A stretch of 64,000 nt of DNA, taken from the NCBI GenBank assembly GCA_902800965.1, contig CADCGK010000003.1:62001-126000 (forward strand). The letters run 5' to 3'. The notes under the pieces are model-generated. The model searched no databases. It had not been told where the DNA came from and was given only the letters and a program-made list of their open reading frames with translations. Source of the DNA: an uncultured Bacteroidia bacterium (GTDB taxonomy: Bacteria > Bacteroidota > Bacteroidia > Bacteroidales > F082). Position 1 is the stretch's first letter; each line of letters starts with the position of its first letter. Shown piece by piece: positions 1 to 9,400 of this stretch. A program made the translations under genes and the position numbers.

Positions 1-42
1 TTTAGATATGAAGCTTTTCATGCTTTGGCCTTTATTAAGTTT

Positions 43-1308
43 TTATCTCTTACTTGCATCTTCCGCATCGAATGACAACGCGCTAGATTCTGTAATATAC
101 TTCCCAGTATTACCGTCATAGACATAGATGTGCATATAGTATGTGTGTTTCCCTGGCAAGGGGTTGATTTCATCATAGTCGAATCCCATGCAGACATTAA
201 GGTAGCCAGAGACCCATTTTTTGTCGTTTTTCCAATAGTGTTCTTTAATCATTTCTCTTCCATCAGCAAAGTGATGGCGGCGACCATGCTTGTCAGTTTC
301 CAGTGCACACACTAGTTTCAAGTCGTGTGCTTCGGGAAGAATGAAGTCCAAGTGGAAAGAATAAGTGACGGCGGATACCCCGTCTTCGACATCATTGAGA
401 TTAAGCCTTTGGTCTTTGAATACCACGGCATTTCCAATGTATTGCTCAATCCTCTGCGACTGACCAAGGAGATCGCCGGTTTTTTCATCGTATGCTGCGA
501 ATTGATAGTAATAGTTCTTTCCTGCGGATGGGGTATTCAATTGTTTAAACGTCAGTGCGAACGACTTGTCAGTGAATTTGATATTGTCACTCTTGACATC
601 GTACGATTGGCTCCAGATCAGTTTTTTATTGTCTTTTCCGTATAGGTAATTTCCACTAGAATCTTTGAAACTCAATTGAACTTTGACTTTTCGATTATTG
701 CATCCCTTCAAGTTGACATCATAGTAAAAAAGGAATGCATCTTCTCCCTTGTTGTTTTTGCCACCTATGAACCTTAGATCTGAGAAAGAAGCGGATCGAC
801 TTGAACTCGTCTTTTGGGTCTTAGAACTATTGGAGCTGTTGGAATTGCTCGAACTTGACGATCCTGTCAGCTCAAAATCCGAAAAATCTGAACTGCCCAA
901 AAAAGCGCCCGTCACTTTGTCGGTGACAATGATTTGGTAATAGTAAGTGTTTCTGCCAGAGGGAATGTTGAATTTGGAGTAGGGGATGACTAGCGTTCTG
1001 TCGTTGACGTTGGAGTCGTCGTAATGTATTTCGTGGTTGTTTGAAGCGGTCAACTTGTTATGATTCTTGTTGAAAAGGAAAACGCCTTCTTCATTTTGTA
1101 AATCCACGGATGCGGTAATGGTGTGGCCATAGCATCCCACTACGTTGAGGCTGTAATGGATTACCAACGCCTTTTCTCCGTTGGAGGCTTTACCTCTCGT
1201 GTCAATCCAGGAGCTTGTTACAGTGGCGTATTGGCCCATGGCGTTATTGCTTGCGCTGATGAGGGCAAAAAAGCACATCAGACATAAGATGAACCAGTTT
1301 CTTTTCAT
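43..1308 (-). CDS. Secreted protein with three related repeats, unknown function
   Basis: I do not recognise the family. The protein has a classical signal peptide (about residues 1-25, hydrophobic core FILCLMCFFALISA). Three related modules of roughly 115-120 residues follow, at about 27-148, 173-291 and 294-415. Each begins with a short beta strand and an acidic or asparagine-rich stretch and ends with a similar motif (NTYYYQIIVTD, NYYYQFAAYDE, HTYYMHIYVYD) followed by TG..L/YI. A serine-rich linker (about 149-172) separates modules one and two. The modules look like all-beta, Ig-like folds (inference). No lipobox and no T9SS sorting domain are visible, so a periplasmic or soluble secreted product is likely. 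Module three is the most diverged. The gene lies alone upstream of the minus-strand YbjN/kinase genes, with a 67-bp gap. Confidence 0.75.
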   Translation of the reverse strand: MKRNWFILCLMCFFALISASNNAMGQYATVTSSWIDTRGKASNGEKALVIHYSLNVVGCYGHTITASVDLQNEEGVFLFNKNHNKLTASNNHEIHYDDSNVNDRTLVIPYSKFNIPSGRNTYYYQIIVTDKVTGAFLGSSDFSDFELTGSSSSSNSNSSNSSKTQKTSSSRSASFSDLRFIGGKNNKGEDAFLFYYDVNLKGCNNRKVKVQLSFKDSSGNYLYGKDNKKLIWSQSYDVKSDNIKFTDKSFALTFKQLNTPSAGKNYYYQFAAYDEKTGDLLGQSQRIEQYIGNAVVFKDQRLNLNDVEDGVSAVTYSFHLDFILPEAHDLKLVCALETDKHGRRHHFADGREMIKEHYWKNDKKWVSGYLNVCMGFDYDEINPLPGKHTYYMHIYVYDGNTGKYITESSALSFDAEDASKR

Positions 1309-1375
1309 ATTGAGTAGATGTTTTAGACTTCCAAAAATAGTGAAAAAAATGGTTGTATTTGAAAAAAAATTAAAG

Positions 1376-1759
1376 TTAGACTTCCATCAGCTTGTAAAAA
1401 TCCTCCTGCGTTCCCAGCAAAATGCCCAATAGTCTGGGAATAAGATCGTCGAGTTCGGGCGTGGAATCCATCATGATCTCGGCGGATGCCCACACCATAT
1501 TGCTTTTGGGAACGGTCAGCTTCACCACTTTCTTGGTGTCGTTCACCTCGTTCATGGCTTCCATCACGGCCATCCTGTTGTCGTCGGTGACCTCGAAGAT
1601 GGAAGGCATGGTCAGCTGGAAGAACTGCTCGTCATCGTCGTTGTTGAAGAACAGGAAGTTGCGCATCTGGTATTTGAATTCGATATTGCCGCGGTCGTTG
1701 AATTTTGGGACAAGACCTTGTTCTTTGAGGTAGTTGAAGACTAATTCTGTGGTTTTCAT
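1376..1759 (-). CDS. YbjN-like (type III secretion chaperone-like fold) protein
   Basis: This small cytosolic protein of about 127 residues resembles the YbjN / T3S-chaperone-like family. An N-terminal helix (MKTTELVFNYLKEQG) is followed by a beta-meander with FKYQMRNFLFFNNDDDEQFF, a helix with the typical AVMEAMNEVN core, a strand (KVVKLTVP) and a C-terminal helix. The ORF can be read back to 1837, but that would overlap the upstream kinase gene. The ATG at 1759 leaves a 4-bp gap to the kinase stop and gives the family-like N-terminus, so I chose it. It is very probably co-transcribed with the kinase-AAA gene. Its function is unknown; YbjN proteins are often treated as protein-binding or stress-regulatory factors. 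Confidence 0.7.
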   Translation of the reverse strand: MKTTELVFNYLKEQGLVPKFNDRGNIEFKYQMRNFLFFNNDDDEQFFQLTMPSIFEVTDDNRMAVMEAMNEVNDTKKVVKLTVPKSNMVWASAEIMMDSTPELDDLIPRLLGILLGTQEDFYKLMEV

Positions 1760-1763
1760 GGCG

Positions 1764-3575
1764 TTATTTTTTGTAGCCCATTCTCGGTAGGGCGTTGATT
1801 CGTTCGGTGTCTTCCATCCTTGCGCGGATGTTTTCATAGTTTCTCAACGATTCCTTGCTGACGGAAGGCTTCGTGTCGCGGATGGTCTGCTCGAGCATGG
1901 CTTGTGTGATCACGGCATGGGTGAAGGCGGCCGTCATGGCGGTGTCGTTCACGATGAAGGCGATGTCGCTGGCGATATAGCCATCGGTGAGGTCGGCCAT
2001 GGCATCGAGGTCGATGGTCTCGTCACAAGGTCTTCCTTTCAAATAGATAGCGAACATCTCCTTCCTGGCCTGATGGTCGGGCATGGGGACATAGACGTGT
2101 TTGTCGAGTCGTCCCGTTCGAAGGACAGCAGGGTCGATCATGTCGGGACGGTTGGTGGTGGCCACCACGAAGATGCCTCGTTTCGAGCAGTCGTTGAGCT
2201 GCGAGAGGAATTCGTTCACTTCGCCTGCGACGAAGCTGCTCCCCGGGGCGGAGCGGTTGGGGACAAAGGCGTCGAACTCGTCGAAACAGAGCACCGTCGG
2301 CGCATTTTCTTCAGCCACCTTGAACAGCTTGCCGATCTTCTCCTGGCTGCCGTGGATATAGACGCTGGCGAGGTCGGACGACTTGATCAAGATGAAGCTG
2401 AAGCCGGTCTGCTCGGCGAATTTCTCGGCGAAGAAGGTCTTTCCGCAGCCTGGAGGGCCGTAAAGCAACATGCCATTGGGCGGCGTGAGCTTGTATTCCT
2501 GCGCTAGCTCTTTGTTTTGTATGATGAAGATCACTTTCTTTTGTAACATCTCTTTCAGCTCGTGCATGCCTGCGATGTCCTCGAAGCCGCGCCCGTTGCC
2601 TTTTTTGACGACGATGTCGAGTGCGGTGTGATCCTCTTCCTTGCTTTGCTCCCTTTCTGTATTCTCGGAACGGCTTGATTGTGCCTGCCCACCTGTCTTG
2701 CCTGGATTGGAAGAAGGCTCTGCTTTCTCGCCCTTGAGTTCCGATAGCAGCTGGTCAACGGAGGTGTAGCCGTCCAAGATGGAGGGTGACAAGCCTTTTC
2801 CGATGATGTACTTGATCTTGTCGTCAACAGGCAATCCGTCCACGTCGAGTGGGTTGTCGAGACGATGTCGTTTCATCTTGAGCATCTTCTGTGCGAAGGG
2901 CATGGTGGGAGCGAAGTCCATCACCCAAGGGGCTTTGCCGGTCAGCATCGTATAGAACACTGCCATGGCGGAAAACACATCGGTGCGCTCGTCGAAGATG
3001 CCCGCTGAATTGGCGCTGGCGCAATAGAGGGGGTCGAGATCGACGGTGTCGAAGGGGATGGTGCCCTTGCATGCTTTCGAGGCATGTCCCATGTCGATGA
3101 GCTCTGGTATGCCGTTCATGGCATTGGAAAGCATGATGTTGCCTGGAGTGATGTCGTTGTGGCATACGTTGGCGTTATGGAGTGCCTTCAGCCCATTGAG
3201 GATCTCCATGAAGATGCCAAGAGCCTTTTCCTGATTGAAGGCGCCTTCGCGTGCGATCTTGTCGGCCAGCACCTCTCCAGTAAAGTAGTTAGTGACCACA
3301 TACTGGCATTCGCCGAGTTCGCTGTCGATGATGCCGTGGCTGATATAGGACACCACATTTTGGTGCTGTATCTTGCGAAGGAGTGCTATTTCAAGCACTT
3401 CACGAGTCTCTGGGTCGATGAGCTTCTCGGGAGTCCGCTTCATGACATAGACCTTCAGAAAATAGGCGCGGTCGTTTTCGTTCACCACCTTGTAGGTCTC
3501 GGTGTATTCATTCTGCTTGATCAGATGCTGAACCTTGTAGTTGCCAATCCGGTTGCCTGCGAGTAGGATGCTCAT
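1764..3575 (-). CDS. Ser/Thr protein kinase fused to AAA+ ATPase
   Basis: This 603-residue protein is a two-domain fusion. The N-terminal kinase-like domain (about 1-280) has the ATP lysine (FLKVYV, K41), a catalytic loop HNDITPGNIML (D141, N146; HND instead of HRD) and a metal-binding IDMG (D161) in place of DFG, so the catalytic residues are present. A Ser/Gln/Glu-rich linker (about 281-325) leads to an AAA+ domain of the FtsH/Cdc48 type (about 330-575). That domain has Walker A GPPGCGKT (373-380), Walker B VLCFDEFD (428-435), sensor ATTN (472-475) and an arginine-finger segment LRTGRLD (485-491). The AAA family remodels or unfolds protein substrates; the kinase may sense or tag them (inference). 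No membrane segment or protease domain is visible. The YbjN-like gene follows after 4 bp. Confidence 0.85.
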   Translation of the reverse strand: MSILLAGNRIGNYKVQHLIKQNEYTETYKVVNENDRAYFLKVYVMKRTPEKLIDPETREVLEIALLRKIQHQNVVSYISHGIIDSELGECQYVVTNYFTGEVLADKIAREGAFNQEKALGIFMEILNGLKALHNANVCHNDITPGNIMLSNAMNGIPELIDMGHASKACKGTIPFDTVDLDPLYCASANSAGIFDERTDVFSAMAVFYTMLTGKAPWVMDFAPTMPFAQKMLKMKRHRLDNPLDVDGLPVDDKIKYIIGKGLSPSILDGYTSVDQLLSELKGEKAEPSSNPGKTGGQAQSSRSENTEREQSKEEDHTALDIVVKKGNGRGFEDIAGMHELKEMLQKKVIFIIQNKELAQEYKLTPPNGMLLYGPPGCGKTFFAEKFAEQTGFSFILIKSSDLASVYIHGSQEKIGKLFKVAEENAPTVLCFDEFDAFVPNRSAPGSSFVAGEVNEFLSQLNDCSKRGIFVVATTNRPDMIDPAVLRTGRLDKHVYVPMPDHQARKEMFAIYLKGRPCDETIDLDAMADLTDGYIASDIAFIVNDTAMTAAFTHAVITQAMLEQTIRDTKPSVSKESLRNYENIRARMEDTERINALPRMGYKK

Positions 3576-3613
3576 GGGGGTAAGGGTTAAAGGTTATAGG
3601 TTAAAGGTTAAGG
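3576..3613. repeat. Short tandem repeat, TTAAAGG units
   Basis: The spacer between the kinase-AAA start and the antiporter stop is mostly imperfect copies of GGTTAAA / GGTTATA. A complementary CCTCTAACCT-type tract precedes the KefB-like gene at about 41878-41905. Confidence 0.6.
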
Positions 3614-3619
3614 TGGATG

Positions 3620-5107
3620 TTAATCTGCGACATCGGAGTTGCTCGAATCAGGATGGTTCAATGCGCCGGGTGTGTCTTGATCCTTGAAGACGTCGGCGAC
3701 GACATCGGAGTAGAACATCTCATCGGCGAACTCGCGTGCCTTGGCATTCCTCCTGAATTTGTCTTCCTGCCTTTGTTTGGCGTTCGACACCACGTTCTTC
3801 ATCTTCTGATGGAAAGCCAGCGTTTTGTAGTAAAAGCGGTACAATCCCTTTTCTCTCGCGATCAGCGGAATCAGGATGGAGTTGATGACGATGCTGAACA
3901 GGATCACGGAGAACACGATGTTGCGGATGAAGAACCCCACTTCCATGTCGGGGATGTAGGCGATGGCTTGCGTCGCCAACACCGCTGCGGTCAGTCCTTT
4001 TGGGTCGATGGCCGACATGTACATCAGCTCCTTGTCGGGGATCATGTCCTTGCGTGAGATGGCAAGTCGGACGATGGGGACGCGCAGGATGAAGAGCATC
4101 ACGGTGATGCACAAGCCGATGACGATGGGCTGCCAGGCGTTGAGCTGGATCGACATGCCCACATACACGAAGAAGAAGGTCTTCAGCAGCAATACCAGCT
4201 CGCTGAACAAGGCGCGCTCCGTGTCGTTGAGGTTGGCGGGCTTTTTCTTGATTACCTTTTTCAGAAGCGTGCGGTGGATCCCGTCGATGTTGGCCATGCC
4301 GATGCCGAAGGCCAAGGCGGCGATGGCACCGCTATAGCCCATCCACTCGTTGACACCATAGATGATGAACACGAAGGCTGGAGTGGTCAAGACGGAATAC
4401 TTGATGTTACGCACCTTGTCGAGGATCAAAGCCCAGAAGATGGAGCCGAGCAGGCCGATCACCGTAGCCAGGATGAACGAGGAGAAGATGGTGCCGAAGA
4501 TCATGCCGAACTCAACATGTTGCGACTTGATGGCCTCCAACAGTGCCAAGGCGAGCACGATGCTGAACACGTTGCCGATGGCGGCTTCCAGGATCAAGAT
4601 GGTGGCGCTTTTTTGCGACATCTTGAGTTGGCGAACCGTCGGGATGACCACGGCAGAGGCCGTGCCGCCCAGCACACAGCCCATCATCAAGCTGACGATG
4701 GGATCGACTTTCAACACCAGCCAAGTCACCAGCCATACCGCAACGGCGGAGATGATGAAGTTGGCCGCCGTCAGCTTCAAGGATGGCTTGAACGAGTCTT
4801 TCAGGTTGCTGAAGCTCAGCTGGATGCCGCTCTCAAAAAGAATCAGCACCAAGGTGACTGCCGAGAGGATGCTCCCCAACAGGGTGAGCCTTTCGGAGTC
4901 CACGAGATGGGTGAGGGGTCCGATGACGAGTCCGATGATGATCAGGAACAAGACATCGGGGATCCTCCTTCTGCTGAAGATGGAGCTGAACAGGTGAGCG
5001 GCGAAGATCAGCAGACCGATGATGGCGATGATCAAGCCGATTTTGCTTGACGATAGGCCTGTCGAGATGGTCTGGCTAATGGATTCAATATGGTCGCTTT
5101 CGCCCAT
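3620..5107 (-). CDS. Cation:proton antiporter (CPA superfamily), altered active site
   Basis: This is an integral inner-membrane protein with about 12 hydrophobic segments in the first 420 residues, followed by a charged cytosolic tail (about 425-495) that is absent from its neighbour. It is a clear paralogue of the next upstream gene (shared LFxxIFSRxRIPDVL, GLVIGP, LILFESGxQL, GGTxSAVxIP, LTTPAFVFIxYG and KTFFFVYxGxSIQL). In the segment that carries the ion-binding acidic residue in the paralogue (LESAFSDVL), this protein reads LEAAIGNVF, so the aspartate is asparagine. It may have changed ion specificity or lost transport (inference). It ends 44 bp upstream of the kinase-AAA gene and starts 3 bp after the paralogue's stop, so the two are probably one operon. 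Confidence 0.85.
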   Translation of the reverse strand: MGESDHIESISQTISTGLSSSKIGLIIAIIGLLIFAAHLFSSIFSRRRIPDVLFLIIIGLVIGPLTHLVDSERLTLLGSILSAVTLVLILFESGIQLSFSNLKDSFKPSLKLTAANFIISAVAVWLVTWLVLKVDPIVSLMMGCVLGGTASAVVIPTVRQLKMSQKSATILILEAAIGNVFSIVLALALLEAIKSQHVEFGMIFGTIFSSFILATVIGLLGSIFWALILDKVRNIKYSVLTTPAFVFIIYGVNEWMGYSGAIAALAFGIGMANIDGIHRTLLKKVIKKKPANLNDTERALFSELVLLLKTFFFVYVGMSIQLNAWQPIVIGLCITVMLFILRVPIVRLAISRKDMIPDKELMYMSAIDPKGLTAAVLATQAIAYIPDMEVGFFIRNIVFSVILFSIVINSILIPLIAREKGLYRFYYKTLAFHQKMKNVVSNAKQRQEDKFRRNAKAREFADEMFYSDVVADVFKDQDTPGALNHPDSSNSDVAD

Positions 5108-5110
5108 AGC

Positions 5111-6415
5111 TTATTCGTTGTCGATGATATTCTCTAGTTTGTTCTCCACTTTTTCTTCGATTCTTTCCCCCAGGGTTTCTTTTCTCCTCTCAAAACGTTT
5201 TTGATAGAAACGGCTGATGGCATTCTCTCGTTCCAGTATGGGCACCATGATCGAGGTAAAGACGATGCTGAAGAGGATGACGGCGAAGACGATGCTTTGG
5301 ATGATCTCGCCTCCTGGGACACCAGCCTGTGCAGGCATGGTAGCCAACACCGCAGCTGCCAAGCCCTTGGGTACCATGCCGGCCATGAAAGCTTTGTCGA
5401 AAGGCTCGATATCGTCTTTTTTCCAGATGGAGATCTTCACGATCGGGATGCGTAACGCGAAGAGCACGATCGTGATGATGAGTCCGATGAGGATGGGCCA
5501 GAGGTGGTCGAGCTGGATGGAGATGCCGATATAGACGAAGAAGAAGGTCTTCAATAGGAACACGACCTCGCTGAAGAGTTGTTTCTCCGTTTCGTTCAAC
5601 TTGGTGGGTTCCGTGTGCAGCATCTTGATAAGGATCTTGGTGTAGATCCTGTCGATGTTGGCCATGGCGATGCCGAAAGACAGTGCTGCGATGGCACCGC
5701 TGGCGCCTAGCCATTCGCTGATGCCGTAAACGATGAACACAAAAGCGGGTGTGGTCAGGATGGAGTTCTTGACATGGCGAACCTTGTCGAGGACGTATGA
5801 CCATAGGATGGCCGAAACGATGCCGATAAAGGCAGCGATGATGAAGGAGTAGAGCACCTTGCCGAGCACCAGTCCTAGGTTCATCGAGCCTGATTCCACC
5901 ACCTGGAGCAGTGCCAAGGCGAAAACGATGCATAGCACGTCGCTGAAGGCGGACTCGAGGATGAGTATCGTCTGGCTTTTGGAGCCGATCTTCAGCTGGC
6001 TGACCATGGGGATGATCACGGCTGAAGAGGTGCCGCCCAGTATGGCGCCCAGCATCAGGCTGGTCCAGATGTCCAACCGTGCCAAGAGCATTCCCAATAC
6101 CGCCACTACGACCATTGTCAGGAAGAAGTTGACGGTGGTGAGCTTCATCGTTCCCTTGATGGATTTCATCAAGGTCTCAAAGTTCAGCTGTGTGCCGCTT
6201 TCGAATAGCAAGATGACGAGGGTGATGGTAGTGAAGACACTGCCCATCGCCCCCATCATCTCTGGGCTTACCCAATGTAGTACGGGACCGATAACCAGGC
6301 CAATGATCATCAGCAACAGCACATCCGGAATCCGTTTCCTACTAAAGATCTCGGTAAACAGATGTGCTGCGAAGATGAGCAGTCCGATAAAGACAATGGC
6401 CAGGTTTTGGTTCAT
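5111..6415 (-). CDS. Cation:proton antiporter (CPA superfamily)
   Basis: This 434-residue polytopic membrane protein is predicted to exchange Na+ or K+ for protons across the inner membrane. The antiporter core spans almost the whole protein: IPDVLLLMIIGLVIGP near residue 35, the discontinuous-helix motif GGTSSAVIIP near 135 and the acidic segment LESAFSDVL near 155. It ends in a short charged tail (ERIEEKVENKLENI). It forms a tandem duplicate with the downstream antiporter, which lacks the aspartate of the SDVL motif. The start ATG at 6415 is directly after the stop of the gingipain-like gene; that gene and the antiporters could share read-through transcription, though their functions appear unrelated. 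Confidence 0.88.
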   Translation of the reverse strand: MNQNLAIVFIGLLIFAAHLFTEIFSRKRIPDVLLLMIIGLVIGPVLHWVSPEMMGAMGSVFTTITLVILLFESGTQLNFETLMKSIKGTMKLTTVNFFLTMVVVAVLGMLLARLDIWTSLMLGAILGGTSSAVIIPMVSQLKIGSKSQTILILESAFSDVLCIVFALALLQVVESGSMNLGLVLGKVLYSFIIAAFIGIVSAILWSYVLDKVRHVKNSILTTPAFVFIVYGISEWLGASGAIAALSFGIAMANIDRIYTKILIKMLHTEPTKLNETEKQLFSEVVFLLKTFFFVYIGISIQLDHLWPILIGLIITIVLFALRIPIVKISIWKKDDIEPFDKAFMAGMVPKGLAAAVLATMPAQAGVPGGEIIQSIVFAVILFSIVFTSIMVPILERENAISRFYQKRFERRKETLGERIEEKVENKLENIIDNE

Positions 6416-6416
6416 A

Positions 6417-9400
6417 TTATTGTTTTACGAATTTCTGCGTGCTGGTGCCGTTTGCAGATTGGATGTTGACGAAATACATGCCCTTGTTCAGACCTTCCAG
6501 ATTGAGTGTGGTCAGTCCGTTGGCGTTCTCTTGGCGATAGACGAGTTGGCCGAGGCCGTTGTAAACTGCAATCGTGCAATCCTCCTCAGGCAAATCGATG
6601 CTGAAGTTGCCGTTGTTCGGGTTGGGGTAGAGGGCAGGGATGGTCGATGTGACTTCTTGTGTGATAGCGATCACCTGAGCGGCGGGGAAGACCACGTTGT
6701 CAATCCAGGCGCAGTCGCTGCCACTGGAGACGGAACCGTCTTTGTTATAGCTCCACTCCAGAGTGTGTGAACCAGGAGTCAGAGGGAAGCTAACTGGAGT
6801 CCAGCCCACTTCTCCGGACCACTCACCTTTCTTTGCACCGTCGACCTTGAACTCGAACCAGTCCCAATTGTTTTCTGACGATACTTTGTAGTAGAAACTC
6901 ACTTCGCCATCAACGGCAATTTCAAGGTTGATAGAAAGCACTGAGGTTTCGGAGTGATCTATGGCTGAAGATTTAGCACAATACTGGCCTTCGTATGGAT
7001 TATCTGTCACAATTTCCCAAGCGGTGACGATGGAACCTTGGTGCCAGTCGAAAGCGCTGAAGTCACCAGTCTCAAAGCCCTCGGACGAACGCCCAACAGG
7101 TACGTAGTAGGATTCCAACAAGACGTAGTGTCCGTATTGTACGGCGAAAGGAAGTTCGTACAAGGCGCCGATGGAAGCTGCATCACTGAGGGTAAAGCTC
7201 ATGTCGGCAGTGAATTCCTGACCAGCGGCGAGGTTCTCAAAGGTCCATTGGGTTGTGCCAATCTCGATCTCGGGATGTGAGTTGTAAACATCGAAAAAGG
7301 CTGAAGGTGCCATAGCTCCGCCTTTGTTTTTGAATACGAAATGTACCATGCCGCTGTCGCCTGGATTCAACACGCCGTCGCGGTTGTCTAATACAGCGCT
7401 CACCAATTCGAATTCTGGAGCGTAGATTCTAGTGTTGAAGTGGCTTTCCCAAGTGTCGGTGCCATCGGTGCAGGTGAGGTTGAAACGCACCAAAGTGTTG
7501 TTAGGCACGTCATCGCTCACGCTGAAAGCAAAAGCGTTTTCGAGGGTGATGTCTTGACCGCCATTGATGGTGCCGACGTTGGCTGTAGGCTGGTTGATGG
7601 TGATATACTCACTGTCGCAGCTCAAGGTGGCGGTGACATTGCTGGCGTTGACGGTTCCCACGTTCTTCACAACTAGGTTGATGGCATAGTTGCCGTTGAA
7701 TTCGATTTGATTGCTTCCGCCGTTAAGGGTGTAGCTGTCGTAGATGACGTAGGCAGTGTTGCCAGGAAGTGTGAGTACTTCAAAGGTTTGTGGCCAGGCA
7801 TCGCAACCGGTCACCACGAGATTCATGGCATCCACGAAATCGATGGGCTGGGTGAATTCGATCTGTGCTGCACCGTTTTCGTCGGTGTAGCCGACGCCGA
7901 TCAGGTCGTCGCCGTGGAACATGGCGCAGCGGAAGTTCTTAAGTACGTTGCCGTTTTCATCGCTGACGTTCACTTCGGTGGAGGTAAGGCCTACCAGGAG
8001 CTGAGCGCTATAGTTGACTACAGGAGTGAAGGGCTCATCGTGCCAAGGGCAGACGGCGACATCGCCCATGAGGTTGAGGTCGTAGAAGTTCCAGCGCAAG
8101 GCGCCTTCTTCCCACTGGCCAGGGGCGTTGACCCATGGAGCTGTCTGTATCTTTCCTTCTGTCAAAGCCAAACCGGATTGCGGGATGCGCTCGTGGTAGT
8201 AGGCATCCTCGGTCTCACGATGCAAGTGGATGGCGGGGCCTTCGGTCTGACCTTCGTTGAACCAGCCGTAACGCGAGTTGCCGATGGTAGCCACGGCGAA
8301 GTTGCTGATTTTGGTCATCTTCTCAAGGATGCAGTTGCTGGTGAAATCACCGCAGACGCAGCCGGAAGTGTGGAAAAAGGTGTAGTTGTGGTCCACGCCA
8401 TTGGCACCGCTGAAGTTGCTGTCGGTAATGTCGCTGTTGGACCATTCTGCCACGTAAGTGGTGTTGGCGTGTCCATCGTGGTGGACGTATTCTGTACCTT
8501 GGTTGATGGCGTCCATCAGGTTGTCGCCGCTCCAGGTGCCCAATTCATAATAAAGTCTTGTAAAATTGTAGTTTTCGGGAATGCCGACGGTGGTGTAGCC
8601 GTTATCAGTACGTTCACCGATGAGGAGTTCCAGGTATTGGCTGCCGTTGCTCAAAGGATCGTCGTATAGATGCTCGCCGGCCATGATGACTTTATGGAAC
8701 TCACCAAGGACAGGGCTGTCCTGGTAAGCGGTGGTCTTGTGCATCATGTTGCTCAGCTCTTGTTGATTGCTGAAGCACATGCGGCCGATGCCGATCTCGG
8801 GGAGTAGGTCATCTTCACCTATTTCGCCCCAAATGTGGTTGCCGTTGTCGTCCCAGGTGCCGTCCAAAGCTGCATAGTAAAGGTCGGCTGGGAGATTGTC
8901 GTCTTGGTTGCCGCCACCGGATGTCACGTGACAATGCAGGGCACGGAAGGGGATATCGGGCACGTCGCCAGCGAGATTCACCATCTGGATGCCGTTGTTC
9001 TGGTATTCTTGCAAGATGTAGTTGCGCAGCTTCTCGGGATCGTCTTGGCCACTCATGGTGCTGAGAACGTTGTCGATGGTTTCGACGCGAGTGCGTAAGC
9101 CACGTGCTTGGTAGAAGCTGATGTATTCATCGAAGGAACTGACGTATTGTTGATTAGTGATGACCAACAAGTCGTAGGCTGGTAGGCCGTCTTTGCCTTC
9201 ATAGTTGCGAATCATCTCGGGATTCTGGGCCAGGCGCTCGGCGCGGCGAACGTTGTCAGGGGTAAGCCATGCCATGTTGCTATGATCGGCGCGCGTAGCT
9301 CTTGTCTTCACCACGACAGTAGCCTTGGTGGCATAGCTGACCTTGCCACTGGCAGGCTCGTATTGCACGGGTGTGAAGGCGGAGAAAGCGAAGCCGATGC

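Noticed and set aside
4274..5050. A 258-codon plus-strand ORF across the antiporter gene
   Set aside because: It is antisense to a well-conserved membrane protein and has an Asp/Glu/His-rich shadow composition.
3620..6415. One antiporter split by a frameshift
   Set aside because: Each ORF has complete start, full membrane domain and its own end; they are two full paralogues.
7707..8669. A 320-codon plus-strand ORF within the first C25 gene
   Set aside because: It lies antisense to the catalytic domain; no family resemblance and no promoter.
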